Positions 15,121 to 23,809 of a DNA stretch of 34,763 bases are shown here, piece after piece; position 1 is the stretch's first letter; each line of letters starts with the position of its first letter. The position numbers and the translations under genes are program-made. The notes beneath the pieces were generated by a model, which saw nothing but the letters and a program-made list of their open reading frames with translations, ran no database searches and was not told the origin of the DNA. The DNA comes from DATBMY01 sp036554605 (GTDB lineage Bacteria > Acidobacteriota > Blastocatellia > UBA7656). The DNA lies in NCBI GenBank assembly GCA_036554605.1, contig DATBMY010000198.1, positions 1 to 34,763 of the forward strand, in the 5' to 3' direction.

Positions 15121-15837
15121 TTATAAAGCCAAAGCTATCACGACAATGATGGTCAGCGGGAAAGCAAGTATCAACGCGAGGACCAGCCACGATTGCCGGT
15201 GCGCGAAGTTCAGCGTATACCCGTATCCGGTGAACTTCTCGACCCATATTCGAGGATCTTCCGGGTTGCTGTAATATATGCCGTTCCACCCCTCAAGCCC
15301 TTCCAACATCCCTGAGCGCCTCAGCTCACGCGCGCCCCTGAACATGCGGTACATGCCCAGGATGACTCCCAGAAAGACCAGCCCGGCCACCATGACTATG
15401 AACGGGAATGGACTTACAGGCGCGGCAAGCGGGAGCATTATCGCGATGGCGGCCAGCGCAATAGCCGTAGCCAGCTCGACGACGCGAATGAAATCTCTCG
15501 TCAGCGCCGTGATGTGCGCGGCTGCTTGCGGCGAAATCTTGACGTTTTCTTTACTGGCGCCGGTCAACCTGCTCGATGCTATCGCTTCCATCATCAGGCA
15601 GATCAGCAGTCCCAATCCGATCGGGAAGAAGACCCAGAACGCGTTCTTTGTGGCCCAGCCGTCGGGCTTCCCGTCAATGCCCCAGTGAATAATCCAGCTG
15701 TCGGGGATCCTCTCCCAGCTCAGATACAAGAAGAGAGCGCTTGATAAAAGCACCAGAAAAGGAAGCGCTCGAATCCAGAACCGGTTGCGATCCGCGGCAT
15801 CTGCCCGGTCGCCGGGCAATGAAGTTAGCAGCACCAT
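15121..15837 (-). CDS. DUF1648/DUF5808-type integral membrane protein
   Basis: 238 residues from the ATG at 15837, preferred to an upstream ATG at 15900 because GAGG lies 5 bases ahead of it and the longer form would overlap the previous gene. There are several transmembrane helices: about 24-42, 69-85, 125-160 and the C-terminus. The N-terminal part has the DUF1648 signature (IPDSWIIHWGIDGKPDGWATKN). The C-terminal part has the DUF5808-like WNGIYYSNPEDPRIWV followed by GYGYTLNFAHRQSW. Related proteins include SdpI-like immunity and GNTR-linked membrane proteins, but no function is assigned. It is the last gene of the long minus-strand run that begins with SpeD. Confidence 0.8.
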   Translation of the reverse strand: MVLLTSLPGDRADAADRNRFWIRALPFLVLLSSALFLYLSWERIPDSWIIHWGIDGKPDGWATKNAFWVFFPIGLGLLICLMMEAIASSRLTGASKENVKISPQAAAHITALTRDFIRVVELATAIALAAIAIMLPLAAPVSPFPFIVMVAGLVFLGVILGMYRMFRGARELRRSGMLEGLEGWNGIYYSNPEDPRIWVEKFTGYGYTLNFAHRQSWLVLALILAFPLTIIVVIALAL

Positions 15838-15877
15838 GTTATCCTCGCTTTGCTCTACGGTGCGCCCTATGACGCCT

Positions 15878-16978
15878 CTAATCACGGGGATCTGACGCAA
15901 TGCTCAAGGCAGGATTGCTCTTTCGCCGCCAGATGAATCCGTCGAGCACATAATGCGTGATCTGAGGCAAGGCCAGCAGAGGTACTATAAACATCTTAAT
16001 CGTTTCTATATCAACGCGCCCTCCGAAAAGCCAGCTTCGCTCACCCCAGACTCCCCGATCCCAGAACATCTCTTCGGCAAAAGCGACGCTCCAGAGGATC
16101 AAAAGGAATATGGCGGGACCGCGCGCGAAAAGCCTGAAGACGCCCGGCTCTCTCTTCTGTTCCAACCGGCCGCGGCCGTACCAGTAGATCAGCGCCATGT
16201 AGGGCACGCCGTGAATGATCACGTTTGTCACCGTGAAGGCGTAATCCGAATTGTAGGCGACAATGCCGACGTACCAGCAGACGGCCGTCGATAGAACCAC
16301 AATATCTTTCCCCGGATTCGCTTCGCGCTTGACGATGAATCGATAAAGCGAGCGCGATGCGTAGGCGAGCATTACGGTCCAATAGACCGGCTCCGCGATA
16401 ATCGCAACAAGCTCGGGAAGCCGCGTGAAATCATTTGCTATAAACCAGGAAAACTCCCGCGGCATGTTCGCGTGCCAGAATATAAGCGGGTAGACAGTCG
16501 CGCCGTATACGGCAGCCGTGTCTATCAACTTTCCGGCTATTCCCTTCTCTCCGGCGCGTGCGCGGTAAAGGGCTACCCAGCCATATTGCTGCCTGACGAA
16601 ATGAAAGACCGCAAGATAGGCAAGAGTGCGCCAGAACAGAAAGTCGCCTTCCGAATAAAGCGCGACTCCCAGAACGTATCCCAGTACCGGCGCGAGAACG
16701 TAAAGCCACGGGCGGCGCTTCAACTCATCCGAATCGAGATAGACCCGAAAGCCCGTAGCCCAAACATGGGCTACGTCGATGAGCAATATCGCGGGCACCC
16801 ATGCCCAATCAGGCGTCTCATCATAAAGCACGCCGGTCTGCGCCCCAACGGCGAGCATCATAAGCGAAAGCAGAAAACTGCCCAGAAAGACGCCAAGGTC
16901 CGCGCGCGCTGAAAAGAGCCAGTATGCGCGCGGTTGCGACCGCTCGACCTGTTTTATCGCTTCGGATGCCGATGCCAT
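15878..16978 (-). CDS. Polytopic membrane protein of unknown function with conserved-type histidines
   Basis: 366 residues, roughly eight to nine hydrophobic segments and no signal peptide. Histidines are placed in or beside membrane helices in distinctive contexts: LLIDVAHVWATGFRVYLD, LAVFHFVRQQYGWVALY, VIIHGVPYMALIYWY and LPQITHYVLDGFIWR. Such His clusters occur in metal- or haem-binding membrane oxidoreductases and in Brp/Blh-like carotenoid oxygenases, but I do not see enough to choose, and no family name is given. It lies 57 bp behind the Tat-exported flavoprotein and 40 bp ahead of the DUF1648 gene. An electron-transfer partnership with the flavoprotein is possible but speculative. Confidence 0.78.
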   Translation of the reverse strand: MASASEAIKQVERSQPRAYWLFSARADLGVFLGSFLLSLMMLAVGAQTGVLYDETPDWAWVPAILLIDVAHVWATGFRVYLDSDELKRRPWLYVLAPVLGYVLGVALYSEGDFLFWRTLAYLAVFHFVRQQYGWVALYRARAGEKGIAGKLIDTAAVYGATVYPLIFWHANMPREFSWFIANDFTRLPELVAIIAEPVYWTVMLAYASRSLYRFIVKREANPGKDIVVLSTAVCWYVGIVAYNSDYAFTVTNVIIHGVPYMALIYWYGRGRLEQKREPGVFRLFARGPAIFLLILWSVAFAEEMFWDRGVWGERSWLFGGRVDIETIKMFIVPLLALPQITHYVLDGFIWRRKSNPALSIASDPRD

Positions 16979-17022
16979 AATTCAAAAAGAGTTTGCTGCT
17001 CGCTAAGAAACTTTATTGTCGA

Positions 17023-17036
17023 AAGGCGGCCGCCTT
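17023..17036 (-). terminator. Palindrome at the flavoprotein gene end
   Basis: The perfect palindrome AAGGCGGCCGCCTT overlaps the last base of the stop codon (17036-17038). As RNA it can form a 5-bp stem with a GGCC loop. The downstream minus-strand sequence is only weakly U-rich, so it may be an attenuator rather than a full terminator within the run. Confidence 0.3.
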
Positions 17037-18700
17037 CAAGCCAGCGGCGCGCTCCTTTGCCCCCTTGCCGCCAGCACTTCTTCGGCGGCGCGCACGCCGT
17101 GATAAAAAGCCTCTTCAAAAAGAGCGATGCCGCTCAAATCGGAATGCGCGAAATGGATTCCGCGAAAAGGCTCGGCGGCTTTGCGGCGCGACTCGCTCCA
17201 TATAAAGCCGGGGGTCGGACGGATCATCGCGTGCCCCCAGCGGCAGACATCGAGCCGTTCGACAAGGGCGCGAATCTCAGGATGCGCAAGCTGTAAATCC
17301 GTCAGACAGACATCGGCCCACGCGGCCCTGTCCGCCGCAAGCAGCCTTGACCGCGCTTCGCGCGGGCTCGCGTCGCACAGCGGATAATAATATGTGAACA
17401 CGGTGGGGCCGCGGTCGAGGCCGCGCTGGTGTGTCGCCACGACATAACCGAGCGAAGGGCTTTCATAAAGCACGTTATCCCAGGCAAGCGGGAAGCCGCG
17501 GTCCTTTGGCCTCTCTCTCAAGAAAAGGTTCGCCACCATCCACGAGCCATACTCGAAATCGGCGACGTGAGACGGTGGGCTTTCCCGAAAGTCTGAAATT
17601 ATATGGCGCGATAAGAACTGCGGCGCCGCAAATATGACCTGATCGGCGTGAATGCCGATCGCGCTCTGCCCTTCATAATCTATTGCGGCGACATCGACTC
17701 CGCTTTTTCCGCTCTGTTGTAGGGGCTTGATCTCGGCGGCCGCAAAGCCGAGGCGCACTTTCGATTTCGCTTTATCGTAGAGATGCGAAACCAGCCGGCC
17801 GTTTCCTTCAGGCCACGTCATTAGCTGCTGCGCATGCTGGCCGGGCCCATCCACGCGCGATGCGAAATAGAATAGTCCGGCCCACGCGCTAGTTTGATCA
17901 ACAGTAAGCCCGTAATCGTCCCGGCAGGAGTAATCGACAAGCCATCTGAGCCGCGGCGAATCATACCCTCGCCGGCTCATCCATTCGGCCATCGAGATCT
18001 TATCAAGCTCGGTAACCTCCAGGTCATTAGACGCCGCGGCTACCGGGATAGTGAAAGCGCGCCGCCCGCGCCCGTCTCGCCACGCCACCCAGCCGTTGAC
18101 CTCCGCTTCAAACCTGTCGAGCTGAGCTTGATCATCCGGCGAGGCTCCGGCCCTCAGATATAGCCCCTGAAACCACTGTCCTTTATAAAAGACTCGCTCC
18201 TCGGGATCGCGACACAGGTACTGCTCGGCGACTATCGGCTCGCCGTATTGATCGCGCCCTTCGAGCATGTTCATCTCGTCGAGCAAAGCGATCAGCGCGG
18301 CGTTCTCTTTCATCGGGACCGGCAGGTAATGCGCGCCCCAGGGGTAAGAGATTAGCGGGGATGAGCCGCTGCGGGAAGTGCCTCCAGGCGCTTGCTCAAG
18401 CTCCAGCAGAAGAAAATCTTCAAAGCCAGCGCCCAGCAATCTCCACGCGGCAGAGAGTCCCGCGATTCCCCCGCCGACTATAACTACTCCCGCGCGCTCC
18501 CAATTATCGCCGGAAAGATTTATGCGAAGCCCGCCGCGAAGGCGATGACCCGCGGCATCGGATGCGCCGACGATCTCGCCTTCGGGCAGCGGCGGCTCTC
18601 CCGTAGAGCGGCATGCGGCGAGCGCCACGGGCAGGCCGAGAAACGACGCGAGTATTTCTCGCCGCGTAATGTTCTTTGCTGGATGGGAACCGGATGGCAT
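17036..18700 (-). CDS. Tat-exported FAD-dependent oxidoreductase (amine-oxidase-like)
   Basis: 554 residues. The N-terminus carries a twin-arginine motif with hydrophobic core (ITRREILASFLGLPVALAAC, 11-30). It ends in a lipobox-like LAAC, so it may be a Tat lipoprotein. The dinucleotide-binding motif VIVGGGIAGLSAAWRLL spans about 73-89, followed by the ELEQAPGGTSRSG stretch that contacts FAD in the flavin amine oxidase / phytoene desaturase superfamily. A C-terminal FRGIHFAHSDLSGIALFEEAFYHG completes the FAD site. Its substrate is unknown. The context, in a run headed by SpeD and a spermidine-synthase-like protein, makes a polyamine or amine oxidase plausible as inference. The start ATG at 18700 has no clear Shine-Dalgarno. 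Confidence 0.85.
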   Translation of the reverse strand: MPSGSHPAKNITRREILASFLGLPVALAACRSTGEPPLPEGEIVGASDAAGHRLRGGLRINLSGDNWERAGVVIVGGGIAGLSAAWRLLGAGFEDFLLLELEQAPGGTSRSGSSPLISYPWGAHYLPVPMKENAALIALLDEMNMLEGRDQYGEPIVAEQYLCRDPEERVFYKGQWFQGLYLRAGASPDDQAQLDRFEAEVNGWVAWRDGRGRRAFTIPVAAASNDLEVTELDKISMAEWMSRRGYDSPRLRWLVDYSCRDDYGLTVDQTSAWAGLFYFASRVDGPGQHAQQLMTWPEGNGRLVSHLYDKAKSKVRLGFAAAEIKPLQQSGKSGVDVAAIDYEGQSAIGIHADQVIFAAPQFLSRHIISDFRESPPSHVADFEYGSWMVANLFLRERPKDRGFPLAWDNVLYESPSLGYVVATHQRGLDRGPTVFTYYYPLCDASPREARSRLLAADRAAWADVCLTDLQLAHPEIRALVERLDVCRWGHAMIRPTPGFIWSESRRKAAEPFRGIHFAHSDLSGIALFEEAFYHGVRAAEEVLAARGQRSAPLA

Positions 18701-18725
18701 GGGTGATGATTCATTTATCGAAAGG

Positions 18726-19304
18726 TTATTGGGCTCTTGGGCGACGCATTATCGAAACAATCTCATTTCCACCGAATGATGTCTTTCCAACAGTCACGCC
18801 GACGAACTGGAAGCCATCGCCGCCCGCTTCGTTCAACTCTTTTTGCATGGTCGAGGACCTCGAAGTCGCCAGCAGCTTGTACTCCCAGAGCGCCATCTTT
18901 GATTCGATATCACGCTCCATGATTATCACTACTTCGTTGCCCCCGAACGTTGTGTCGAAAACAGTCTGTCCCTTGTATTCGTAGCCCTGATCCGATGCCT
19001 CCTGCATCTCTTTCTGCATGGTCGAAGTCCTGTTGGTCGCTAACAGCCTGTATTCAAAACGACGTTTCGCGTCGCCGGAAGTTGCTTTCGACATCACTAC
19101 TACAGTCTCTTTGCCCCCAAAAGCAGTTTCGCCGCCCATCACTCCTCCAAAGCGAAAACCGGACTGGGCGGCCTCGTTCATCTCTTTCTGCATGGTCGAT
19201 GTTCTATTAGTCGCAAGCAGCCGGTACTCGTAACCCGGGACCGCATTCTGTGAAAAGCTTACCGCCGATAGAAGAAGGATCAAAATTAAAGCTCGCGATA
19301 ACAT
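18726..19304 (-). CDS. Secreted protein of three tandem DUF4177-like repeats
   Basis: 192 residues. A signal peptide (1-18, LILILLLSAVSFSQ) is followed by three copies of a 47-residue unit at 25-71, 83-129 and 140-186. Each unit has [YFW]EY[RK]LLATxR, STMQKEM/L, then a Gly-aromatic segment and a FGGxExVxxM ending. The spacing is 57-58 residues. The unit resembles short beta-alpha-beta modules such as DUF4177. The protein is probably periplasmic or surface located, with a binding or scaffolding role. The adjacent genes are the membrane spermidine-synthase-like gene (15-bp gap) and the Tat flavoprotein (25-bp gap), so it belongs to the same transcript. Confidence 0.85.
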   Translation of the reverse strand: MLSRALILILLLSAVSFSQNAVPGYEYRLLATNRTSTMQKEMNEAAQSGFRFGGVMGGETAFGGKETVVVMSKATSGDAKRRFEYRLLATNRTSTMQKEMQEASDQGYEYKGQTVFDTTFGGNEVVIIMERDIESKMALWEYKLLATSRSSTMQKELNEAGGDGFQFVGVTVGKTSFGGNEIVSIMRRPRAQ

Positions 19305-19319
19305 GCCATCCTCCGAGCG

Positions 19320-20825
19320 TTATTGCTCAAACGGGCGCCATTCAGATACGTAGTATCTGACGAGCCGCTGGTTGTCGAGCCGGTTCACCTCGGCCGGGAC
19401 CGGGCCCAGGTCCGACGGCAGCGCAAAGAGCGCGGCCATCGATTCGTCGTTGAGAAACCTCAATCCCTCGGGCGCTTTCGCGGGCGCGTCAAAGGCCGAT
19501 AGCCTGGCCAGCGCGAATCCCCATACATCAAACGACGGGAGCGCCACATGGTAGGGGCGAACGAAAAAGCCTGCCGCTTCCATCGTCCTCACGATGCACC
19601 AGAAAGACTTGCGAGCGTAAAACGGGGATGTGCATTGTATCGCGACCGCCGCGTCCGGAAGCAAGCGCGCCTTCAGCAGCTTGTAAAAGCGCGTGGTGTA
19701 AAGCTTGCCCAGCGCAAATGTATTCGGATCGGGAAAATCTATTATCGCCACGTCGAACGGCTCGACCTCTTTTTCAAGCCATATCATCGCGTCCTGGTTT
19801 ATCACCTCTACGCGCGGGTCGGAAAGCGCGTCGAGGTTCAGCTCCGCAAGCGGCGCGAACTCTTTGGCGAGCCGCGTCATTTCGGGATCGAGGTCGACGA
19901 GCGTGACCGACTCGACCGACGGGTGGCGAAGCACCTCTCGCACGGCGAGGCCGTCGCCCCCGCCGAGCACCAGAACGCGCCGCACGGTCTTGCCTAGCGA
20001 CATCGCCGGGTGAACGAGCGCTTCGTGATAGCGATACTCGTCCATCGAGTTGAATTGAAGGTGCCCGTTCAAGAAGAGCTGATAGCCGGTCTTGCCTCTG
20101 GTGACGATGATGCGCTGGTAGGGCGAGGATTTGGAATAGACGATGCTCTCGTTAAAATTCTCCTCCTCGAACATCAATGTTAGCGAATCGGCTTTTATAA
20201 AGCCGACGAAGAGAAGCGATATCGCAATGACGGCGCGGGCGCGAAGGCCCGCTACATCGCCTTGAATCAGCGGGCGCATGAACCACGTGGCCCACAGCCC
20301 CACCGCCGCATTGAACATCCCGAAAAGCAGTGACGTGCGAACAAGCCCCACTCTCGGCACGAGAAACAGCGGAAACATCAGCGAGGCGACCAGCGCGCCG
20401 ATGTAATCGAAAGTAAGCACCCGCGCCACCAGGTCTTTAAAATTGAGGTTGTCCTTGAGTATCCGCATCAATAGCGGCAGCTCAAGCCCCACAAGCACGC
20501 CGATCGCAAAGACCAATCCATAGAGTATCAGCTGAGAATAGCTGAGCCGCGCGAAGCTCAAGAAAAGCAGCGGGGCCGACAAACCTCCCAGCAGCGCCAC
20601 GCCTAGCTCGATCTCGATAAATCGACGGGCAAGCCCTTTCTCTATAAAGCCCGATAGCCAGGCCCCGACGCCCATGGCCGACAGATAGAGCCCGATTATC
20701 ACGGAGAATTGCGTGACCGAATCGCCAAGGACGTAGCTCGCCACCGTTCCGGCCAGCAACTCATAAACGAGCCCGCACGTCGCTATGACCAGCACGTTGA
20801 GGAAGAATACGGGTGTGCGAATCAT
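19320..20825 (-). CDS. Membrane-anchored spermidine synthase-like protein
   Basis: 501 residues from the ATG at 20825, which overlaps the DUF350 stop by one base (TGATG); an adjacent TTG is less likely. Residues 1 to about 210 form six to seven membrane helices of the type fused to polyamine synthase domains. Residues about 215-480 are an aminopropyltransferase-like Rossmann domain: SSPYQRI (233-239), YHEALVHP (266-273), VLVLGGGDG (284-292, the decarboxylated-AdoMet site), VDLD (310-313) and IIDFPDP, where SpeE has D-S-S-D-P. The first catalytic Asp is kept (D363) but the motif is altered, so the amine acceptor may not be putrescine. Coupling to SpeD in the same operon supports use of decarboxylated AdoMet. 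Confidence 0.9.
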   Translation of the reverse strand: MIRTPVFFLNVLVIATCGLVYELLAGTVASYVLGDSVTQFSVIIGLYLSAMGVGAWLSGFIEKGLARRFIEIELGVALLGGLSAPLLFLSFARLSYSQLILYGLVFAIGVLVGLELPLLMRILKDNLNFKDLVARVLTFDYIGALVASLMFPLFLVPRVGLVRTSLLFGMFNAAVGLWATWFMRPLIQGDVAGLRARAVIAISLLFVGFIKADSLTLMFEEENFNESIVYSKSSPYQRIIVTRGKTGYQLFLNGHLQFNSMDEYRYHEALVHPAMSLGKTVRRVLVLGGGDGLAVREVLRHPSVESVTLVDLDPEMTRLAKEFAPLAELNLDALSDPRVEVINQDAMIWLEKEVEPFDVAIIDFPDPNTFALGKLYTTRFYKLLKARLLPDAAVAIQCTSPFYARKSFWCIVRTMEAAGFFVRPYHVALPSFDVWGFALARLSAFDAPAKAPEGLRFLNDESMAALFALPSDLGPVPAEVNRLDNQRLVRYYVSEWRPFEQ

Positions 20826-21076
20826 CAAGTGCCCTGCACTGCGGCCGAGACAATGAGCGCGACGCCGAGGATGACCGAAGCAATCACTATCGCCAGAGCC
20901 ACGTTGTGGTCCTCTTCAATCTCTTTGCGGACTGAAAATGGCGTCACCTTCCCGATGATCCAGAAAGCGAGCGCGAACAGCAACAGGCCCGCAATCGAAA
21001 ATACGAGCGTCGAGAGCAAGAAATCGGGCAATTGCTCTCTGGGAACCAGAAGCCCAAGAACAAGACCTGTCGGCAT
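20825..21076 (-). CDS. DUF350 (YjfL-like) small membrane protein
   Basis: 83 residues with two transmembrane helices (about 19-42 and 58-79). The charged cytoplasmic-type loop TPFSVRKEIEEDHNVALAIV contains the conserved DUF350 core. The family is short, and members often occur next to SpeD/SpeE homologs, DUF4178 proteins and YjfC-type ligases. Its activity is unknown. The ATG at 21076 overlaps the stop of the preceding small gene (TAATG), with GGAGG immediately upstream. Its own stop overlaps the start of the spermidine-synthase-like gene, so the three are translationally coupled. Confidence 0.88.
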   Translation of the reverse strand: MPTGLVLGLLVPREQLPDFLLSTLVFSIAGLLLFALAFWIIGKVTPFSVRKEIEEDHNVALAIVIASVILGVALIVSAAVQGT

Positions 21077-21252
21077 TATTTCCCTCCTCGGTATCCTGAG
21101 TGCCAGAAGAAATAGGAGCGGCCGCCGCCTTGCCGGTAATCGGCCGGGACGCGCTGTCGCTCGGGGTCGCCAATCTCTTTTCCGCTGAACGCGAAGATCG
21201 CGTACAGCAGTATGAAGATTATTCCGATTATCAGATATATTTTGCTCAGCAT
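21076..21252 (-). CDS. 58-residue single-pass membrane peptide
   Basis: The start ATG at 21252 gives MLSKIYLIIGIIFILLYAIFAF, one transmembrane helix, then a polar Arg/Gly/aromatic tail (DPERQRVPADYRQGGG, then SYFFWHSGYRGGK). A longer in-frame version would run into the upstream DUF4178 gene and lacks support. It sits between DUF4178 (22-bp gap) and DUF350 (1-base overlap). No family is recognised; the coupling suggests a small subunit of the same membrane complex. Confidence 0.75.
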   Translation of the reverse strand: MLSKIYLIIGIIFILLYAIFAFSGKEIGDPERQRVPADYRQGGGRSYFFWHSGYRGGK

Positions 21253-21274
21253 AGCTTCATCTCGCTTCTGGAGT

Positions 21275-23260
21275 TTATCCCGACCCGTATGGGCTATAGT
21301 CGCTATCGTTCCAGCGCCGCTTCTCAAAGCCCCAATGGTAAATGGCAATCATAATCGGGAACAGAGAGATGAGGACGATTGCGAGTATCAAATAGAGAAT
21401 GCGCGGCACGCCCTGCTCAACTAAGATCTTGAGCGATTGCGCCTGCTGCCACTTCTCCCACGTCACGTCGAGGGCAAGCGTGTAGCGGCCAGCGGGCAGC
21501 GACGAGACATGAACCGAATTGCGGCGACCGCCTTCGCTCCAAGATTCGCCGCCATCAACGCCGTGGTAGTATTCGACCAGTAGCGTGTAGCCTTGCGCCA
21601 GGTTGGTCGTGTCGTCTATCAGATCGCCCTGTATCTGGAGCCAGGTATTATCAATGAGAGGAGCCTCGGCCGTGATCTTCACGTTTTGCCACGATGCCAG
21701 CTCCAGCGGCTGCTCGCTGAATATGATTTGAGACTCTTCCGGCCCGGCAAGCGGTTGCAACTGGTATGTCTGCTCGAAAACTTTTCGCCGGGGCGAGATC
21801 GCCATCATCACTACCCCGACGGCGATCAAAGCCAGCACCAGAAAGAGCCAGTATTTATAAACCCGGCGCTGAAGGAACGGCTGGTTGGGCGCTACCTTCG
21901 CGGGTCGAGGCAGCCGCGTTTGCAGATTGAATGCGCGCTCCACTTCGGCCGGCTTTACATAAGTGCCGAGCGACCAGTTGATCTCGCCCGTCCGGCTCGT
22001 CTTTTTGCGCCCCTCGATCTGGTCGTGAACAAAGAGCGATTCTTCTTTCGAGAGCATTCGCGGCGGGCGTATGAAGTCCGCCATTCGCGTCTGCTCGCCT
22101 TCGGTGACCTTCCAGTAGAACTCGCCCTGCACGTGCTCGACCCTGCCGGTCGCGTCCTGATAGAGCTTAAAGCTTTCGCCGCGAAACTCCGCCTTATCGC
22201 CTTTGCTGTACCTGCTCTTGTCCCGCCGGTGCTCAATGACTTCGCCGGGCGGGACCGTTTGCACGAAGCTCCAGTTATCGTCGCTGCGCACCAGCCAGCG
22301 AAAGCCGATCGAGGGGTTATAAAGCAGATACTCTTCCCAGAAATAGCGCACGCCTTCAAACTCGACGCTGCGCTGCATAAAGCCGATAACCGTCAGAGGT
22401 CCGCCGTCAAATCCGCCCACGGCGCCGATCGCAATTACGGGGATGACCTTGCCCGGCGTGAGCGCCTTCATGAACTTCAGCCGCCCCTGATTGACATCTA
22501 AAAGCGACCCGCAGTTTGGGCAGGTTACGCGCTCCGTGTGATCGGGGGCGCGAAGCTCGAGCGGGCCTCCGCACCTCGGGCAGGACAGGTGCGCGGCCGC
22601 GACTCGCCGCGCCTCGCGCTCTATGAGCGGCGCGCCCGATAGCCCCAGGTCCAGAAGAGTCACCTCGCGCCCGACATAGACCTGCGGCGGAGAGTCCGAA
22701 TAATCTATAGTCGCGAAAGCCCCGCCCACACCCGAGAGGTCTGCATACTCAAAAGTTTCGCCGGGCACGAGCCTGTAAGGGATTTCGCCTTTAGCCCCGA
22801 GCGTGCGCGCGGCGCCTTTCTCAACGACCAGCAGCGGAAGCGATGAAGAGAGCGCGGCGACCGGCTCGCCAAGTCTGAGCGCGTCAAAGGGCGGGATCAG
22901 TGTCTGCCCTGGCAGCCGGTGGCCAAACGTCATATAGAGCCGCCCCTGCGCTTCGGCCAGCCACCCCCACCGGCCGTCCGCAAAGGCCGCGTACCATTCA
23001 TCCCAGATGCCGCCTGCCGCATGCCCTAGTTGAGCCCGCCCGGTAAGCTCGAAAGGCACGTTTTGATATACGCCGCGCAGCCCCACGTCCAGCGGCGAGC
23101 CGGTGTCGACAACCTCAGCCACCTTGCCGAGGTCTTCTATGCGCCGGTCGCCGCGCGCCACCACGGACTGGCAGAATTCGCAAACCGTGACGATCGACGA
23201 GCCTATCTTAAAAGTGACAGACGCGCCGCAAGCGGGACAGGAAATCTCGATGGGGCTCAA
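21275..23260 (-). CDS. Zinc-ribbon DUF4178 membrane protein
   Basis: 661 residues from a TTG at 23260 (GGAGG 10 bases upstream; two bases after the speD stop). The first zinc ribbon is CPAC/CEFC (C8, C11, C27, C30). It is followed by a DUF4178-like beta domain (about 45-205, with GRAQLGHAAGGIWDEWYAAF and GRWGWLAEAQGRLYM). A second zinc ribbon is CPRC/CPNC (C227, C230, C247, C250), followed by a second DUF4178 unit (about 270-420). Two membrane helices lie near 475-495 and 625-648, flanking an extracytoplasmic beta-rich segment. DUF4178 proteins recur with DUF350 and polyamine genes. Their biochemical role is unknown. Confidence 0.88.
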   Translation of the reverse strand: MSPIEISCPACGASVTFKIGSSIVTVCEFCQSVVARGDRRIEDLGKVAEVVDTGSPLDVGLRGVYQNVPFELTGRAQLGHAAGGIWDEWYAAFADGRWGWLAEAQGRLYMTFGHRLPGQTLIPPFDALRLGEPVAALSSSLPLLVVEKGAARTLGAKGEIPYRLVPGETFEYADLSGVGGAFATIDYSDSPPQVYVGREVTLLDLGLSGAPLIEREARRVAAAHLSCPRCGGPLELRAPDHTERVTCPNCGSLLDVNQGRLKFMKALTPGKVIPVIAIGAVGGFDGGPLTVIGFMQRSVEFEGVRYFWEEYLLYNPSIGFRWLVRSDDNWSFVQTVPPGEVIEHRRDKSRYSKGDKAEFRGESFKLYQDATGRVEHVQGEFYWKVTEGEQTRMADFIRPPRMLSKEESLFVHDQIEGRKKTSRTGEINWSLGTYVKPAEVERAFNLQTRLPRPAKVAPNQPFLQRRVYKYWLFLVLALIAVGVVMMAISPRRKVFEQTYQLQPLAGPEESQIIFSEQPLELASWQNVKITAEAPLIDNTWLQIQGDLIDDTTNLAQGYTLLVEYYHGVDGGESWSEGGRRNSVHVSSLPAGRYTLALDVTWEKWQQAQSLKILVEQGVPRILYLILAIVLISLFPIMIAIYHWGFEKRRWNDSDYSPYGSG

Positions 23261-23262
23261 CG

Positions 23263-23700
23263 CTATCTGACCTCCGGCTCGCTCGCCACCCGATAATTAT
23301 TCATCGGGTGAGGCGTTTGATCAGCCCGCCCGCGCGTCACCTTTCGCACGCTCACGCTCGACGCGCCAAGCGCGCGCGCGAGCCGCTCATGCCAGGGCCA
23401 ATCGGGACGCGGGCGGCAACAGTACAGGTTAAAGGTGGCGATGCCTGTCTCAGGGTAGGTGTGGCATGCCAGGTGAGATTCTGTCAGCAAGTACAGACCC
23501 GTTACGCCGCCCGGACCAGGAAATTTGTGCCAGGCCGGCCGGCCGATTACCTGAAGCTCAAGGTCCTTGACGATCTGCTCGCATAATTGGCCGAGTACTT
23601 CCGCCTGCGCAAGAAGATCGGCCGAACAGCCCTCGGCGTCAACTATCCACTCGCTTCCTACGTTCATGATGGCAGTGTCCTTATTGAATGTCGGCGACAC
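23263..23700 (-). CDS. speD: S-adenosylmethionine decarboxylase proenzyme (SpeD-like)
   Basis: 145 residues from a GTG at 23700. The ATG at 23667 is an alternative with a more distant AAGGA. The pyruvoyl-enzyme signature is intact: GVTGLYLLTESHLACHTYPE, where S75 is the serine that self-cleaves to the pyruvoyl group, with H80 and C94/C95 as the processing and proton-donor residues. It would make decarboxylated AdoMet, the aminopropyl donor for the spermidine-synthase-like protein three genes downstream. It is the first gene of the polyamine-type run. A gap of 109 bp to the upstream gene leaves room for a promoter, though I see no clear one. Confidence 0.93.
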   Translation of the reverse strand: MSPTFNKDTAIMNVGSEWIVDAEGCSADLLAQAEVLGQLCEQIVKDLELQVIGRPAWHKFPGPGGVTGLYLLTESHLACHTYPETGIATFNLYCCRPRPDWPWHERLARALGASSVSVRKVTRGRADQTPHPMNNYRVASEPEVR

Positions 23701-23809
23701 GACGCCTCACACTTTCTGTACCTGACGGAGCGTGAACAGGTGACAGGTTACAGTCGAGTGGCAATTGGGCGCAAGCGCGCAAAGCGGCTTTTGCCTCCCG
23801 CGCGCCGAT

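Noticed and set aside
14834..15274. Plus-strand open frame across the palindromic element
   Set aside because: It is the translation of hairpins and GAAGGGGT-type repeats, with a repetitive Pro/Phe/Thr-rich part, and lacks a ribosome binding site.
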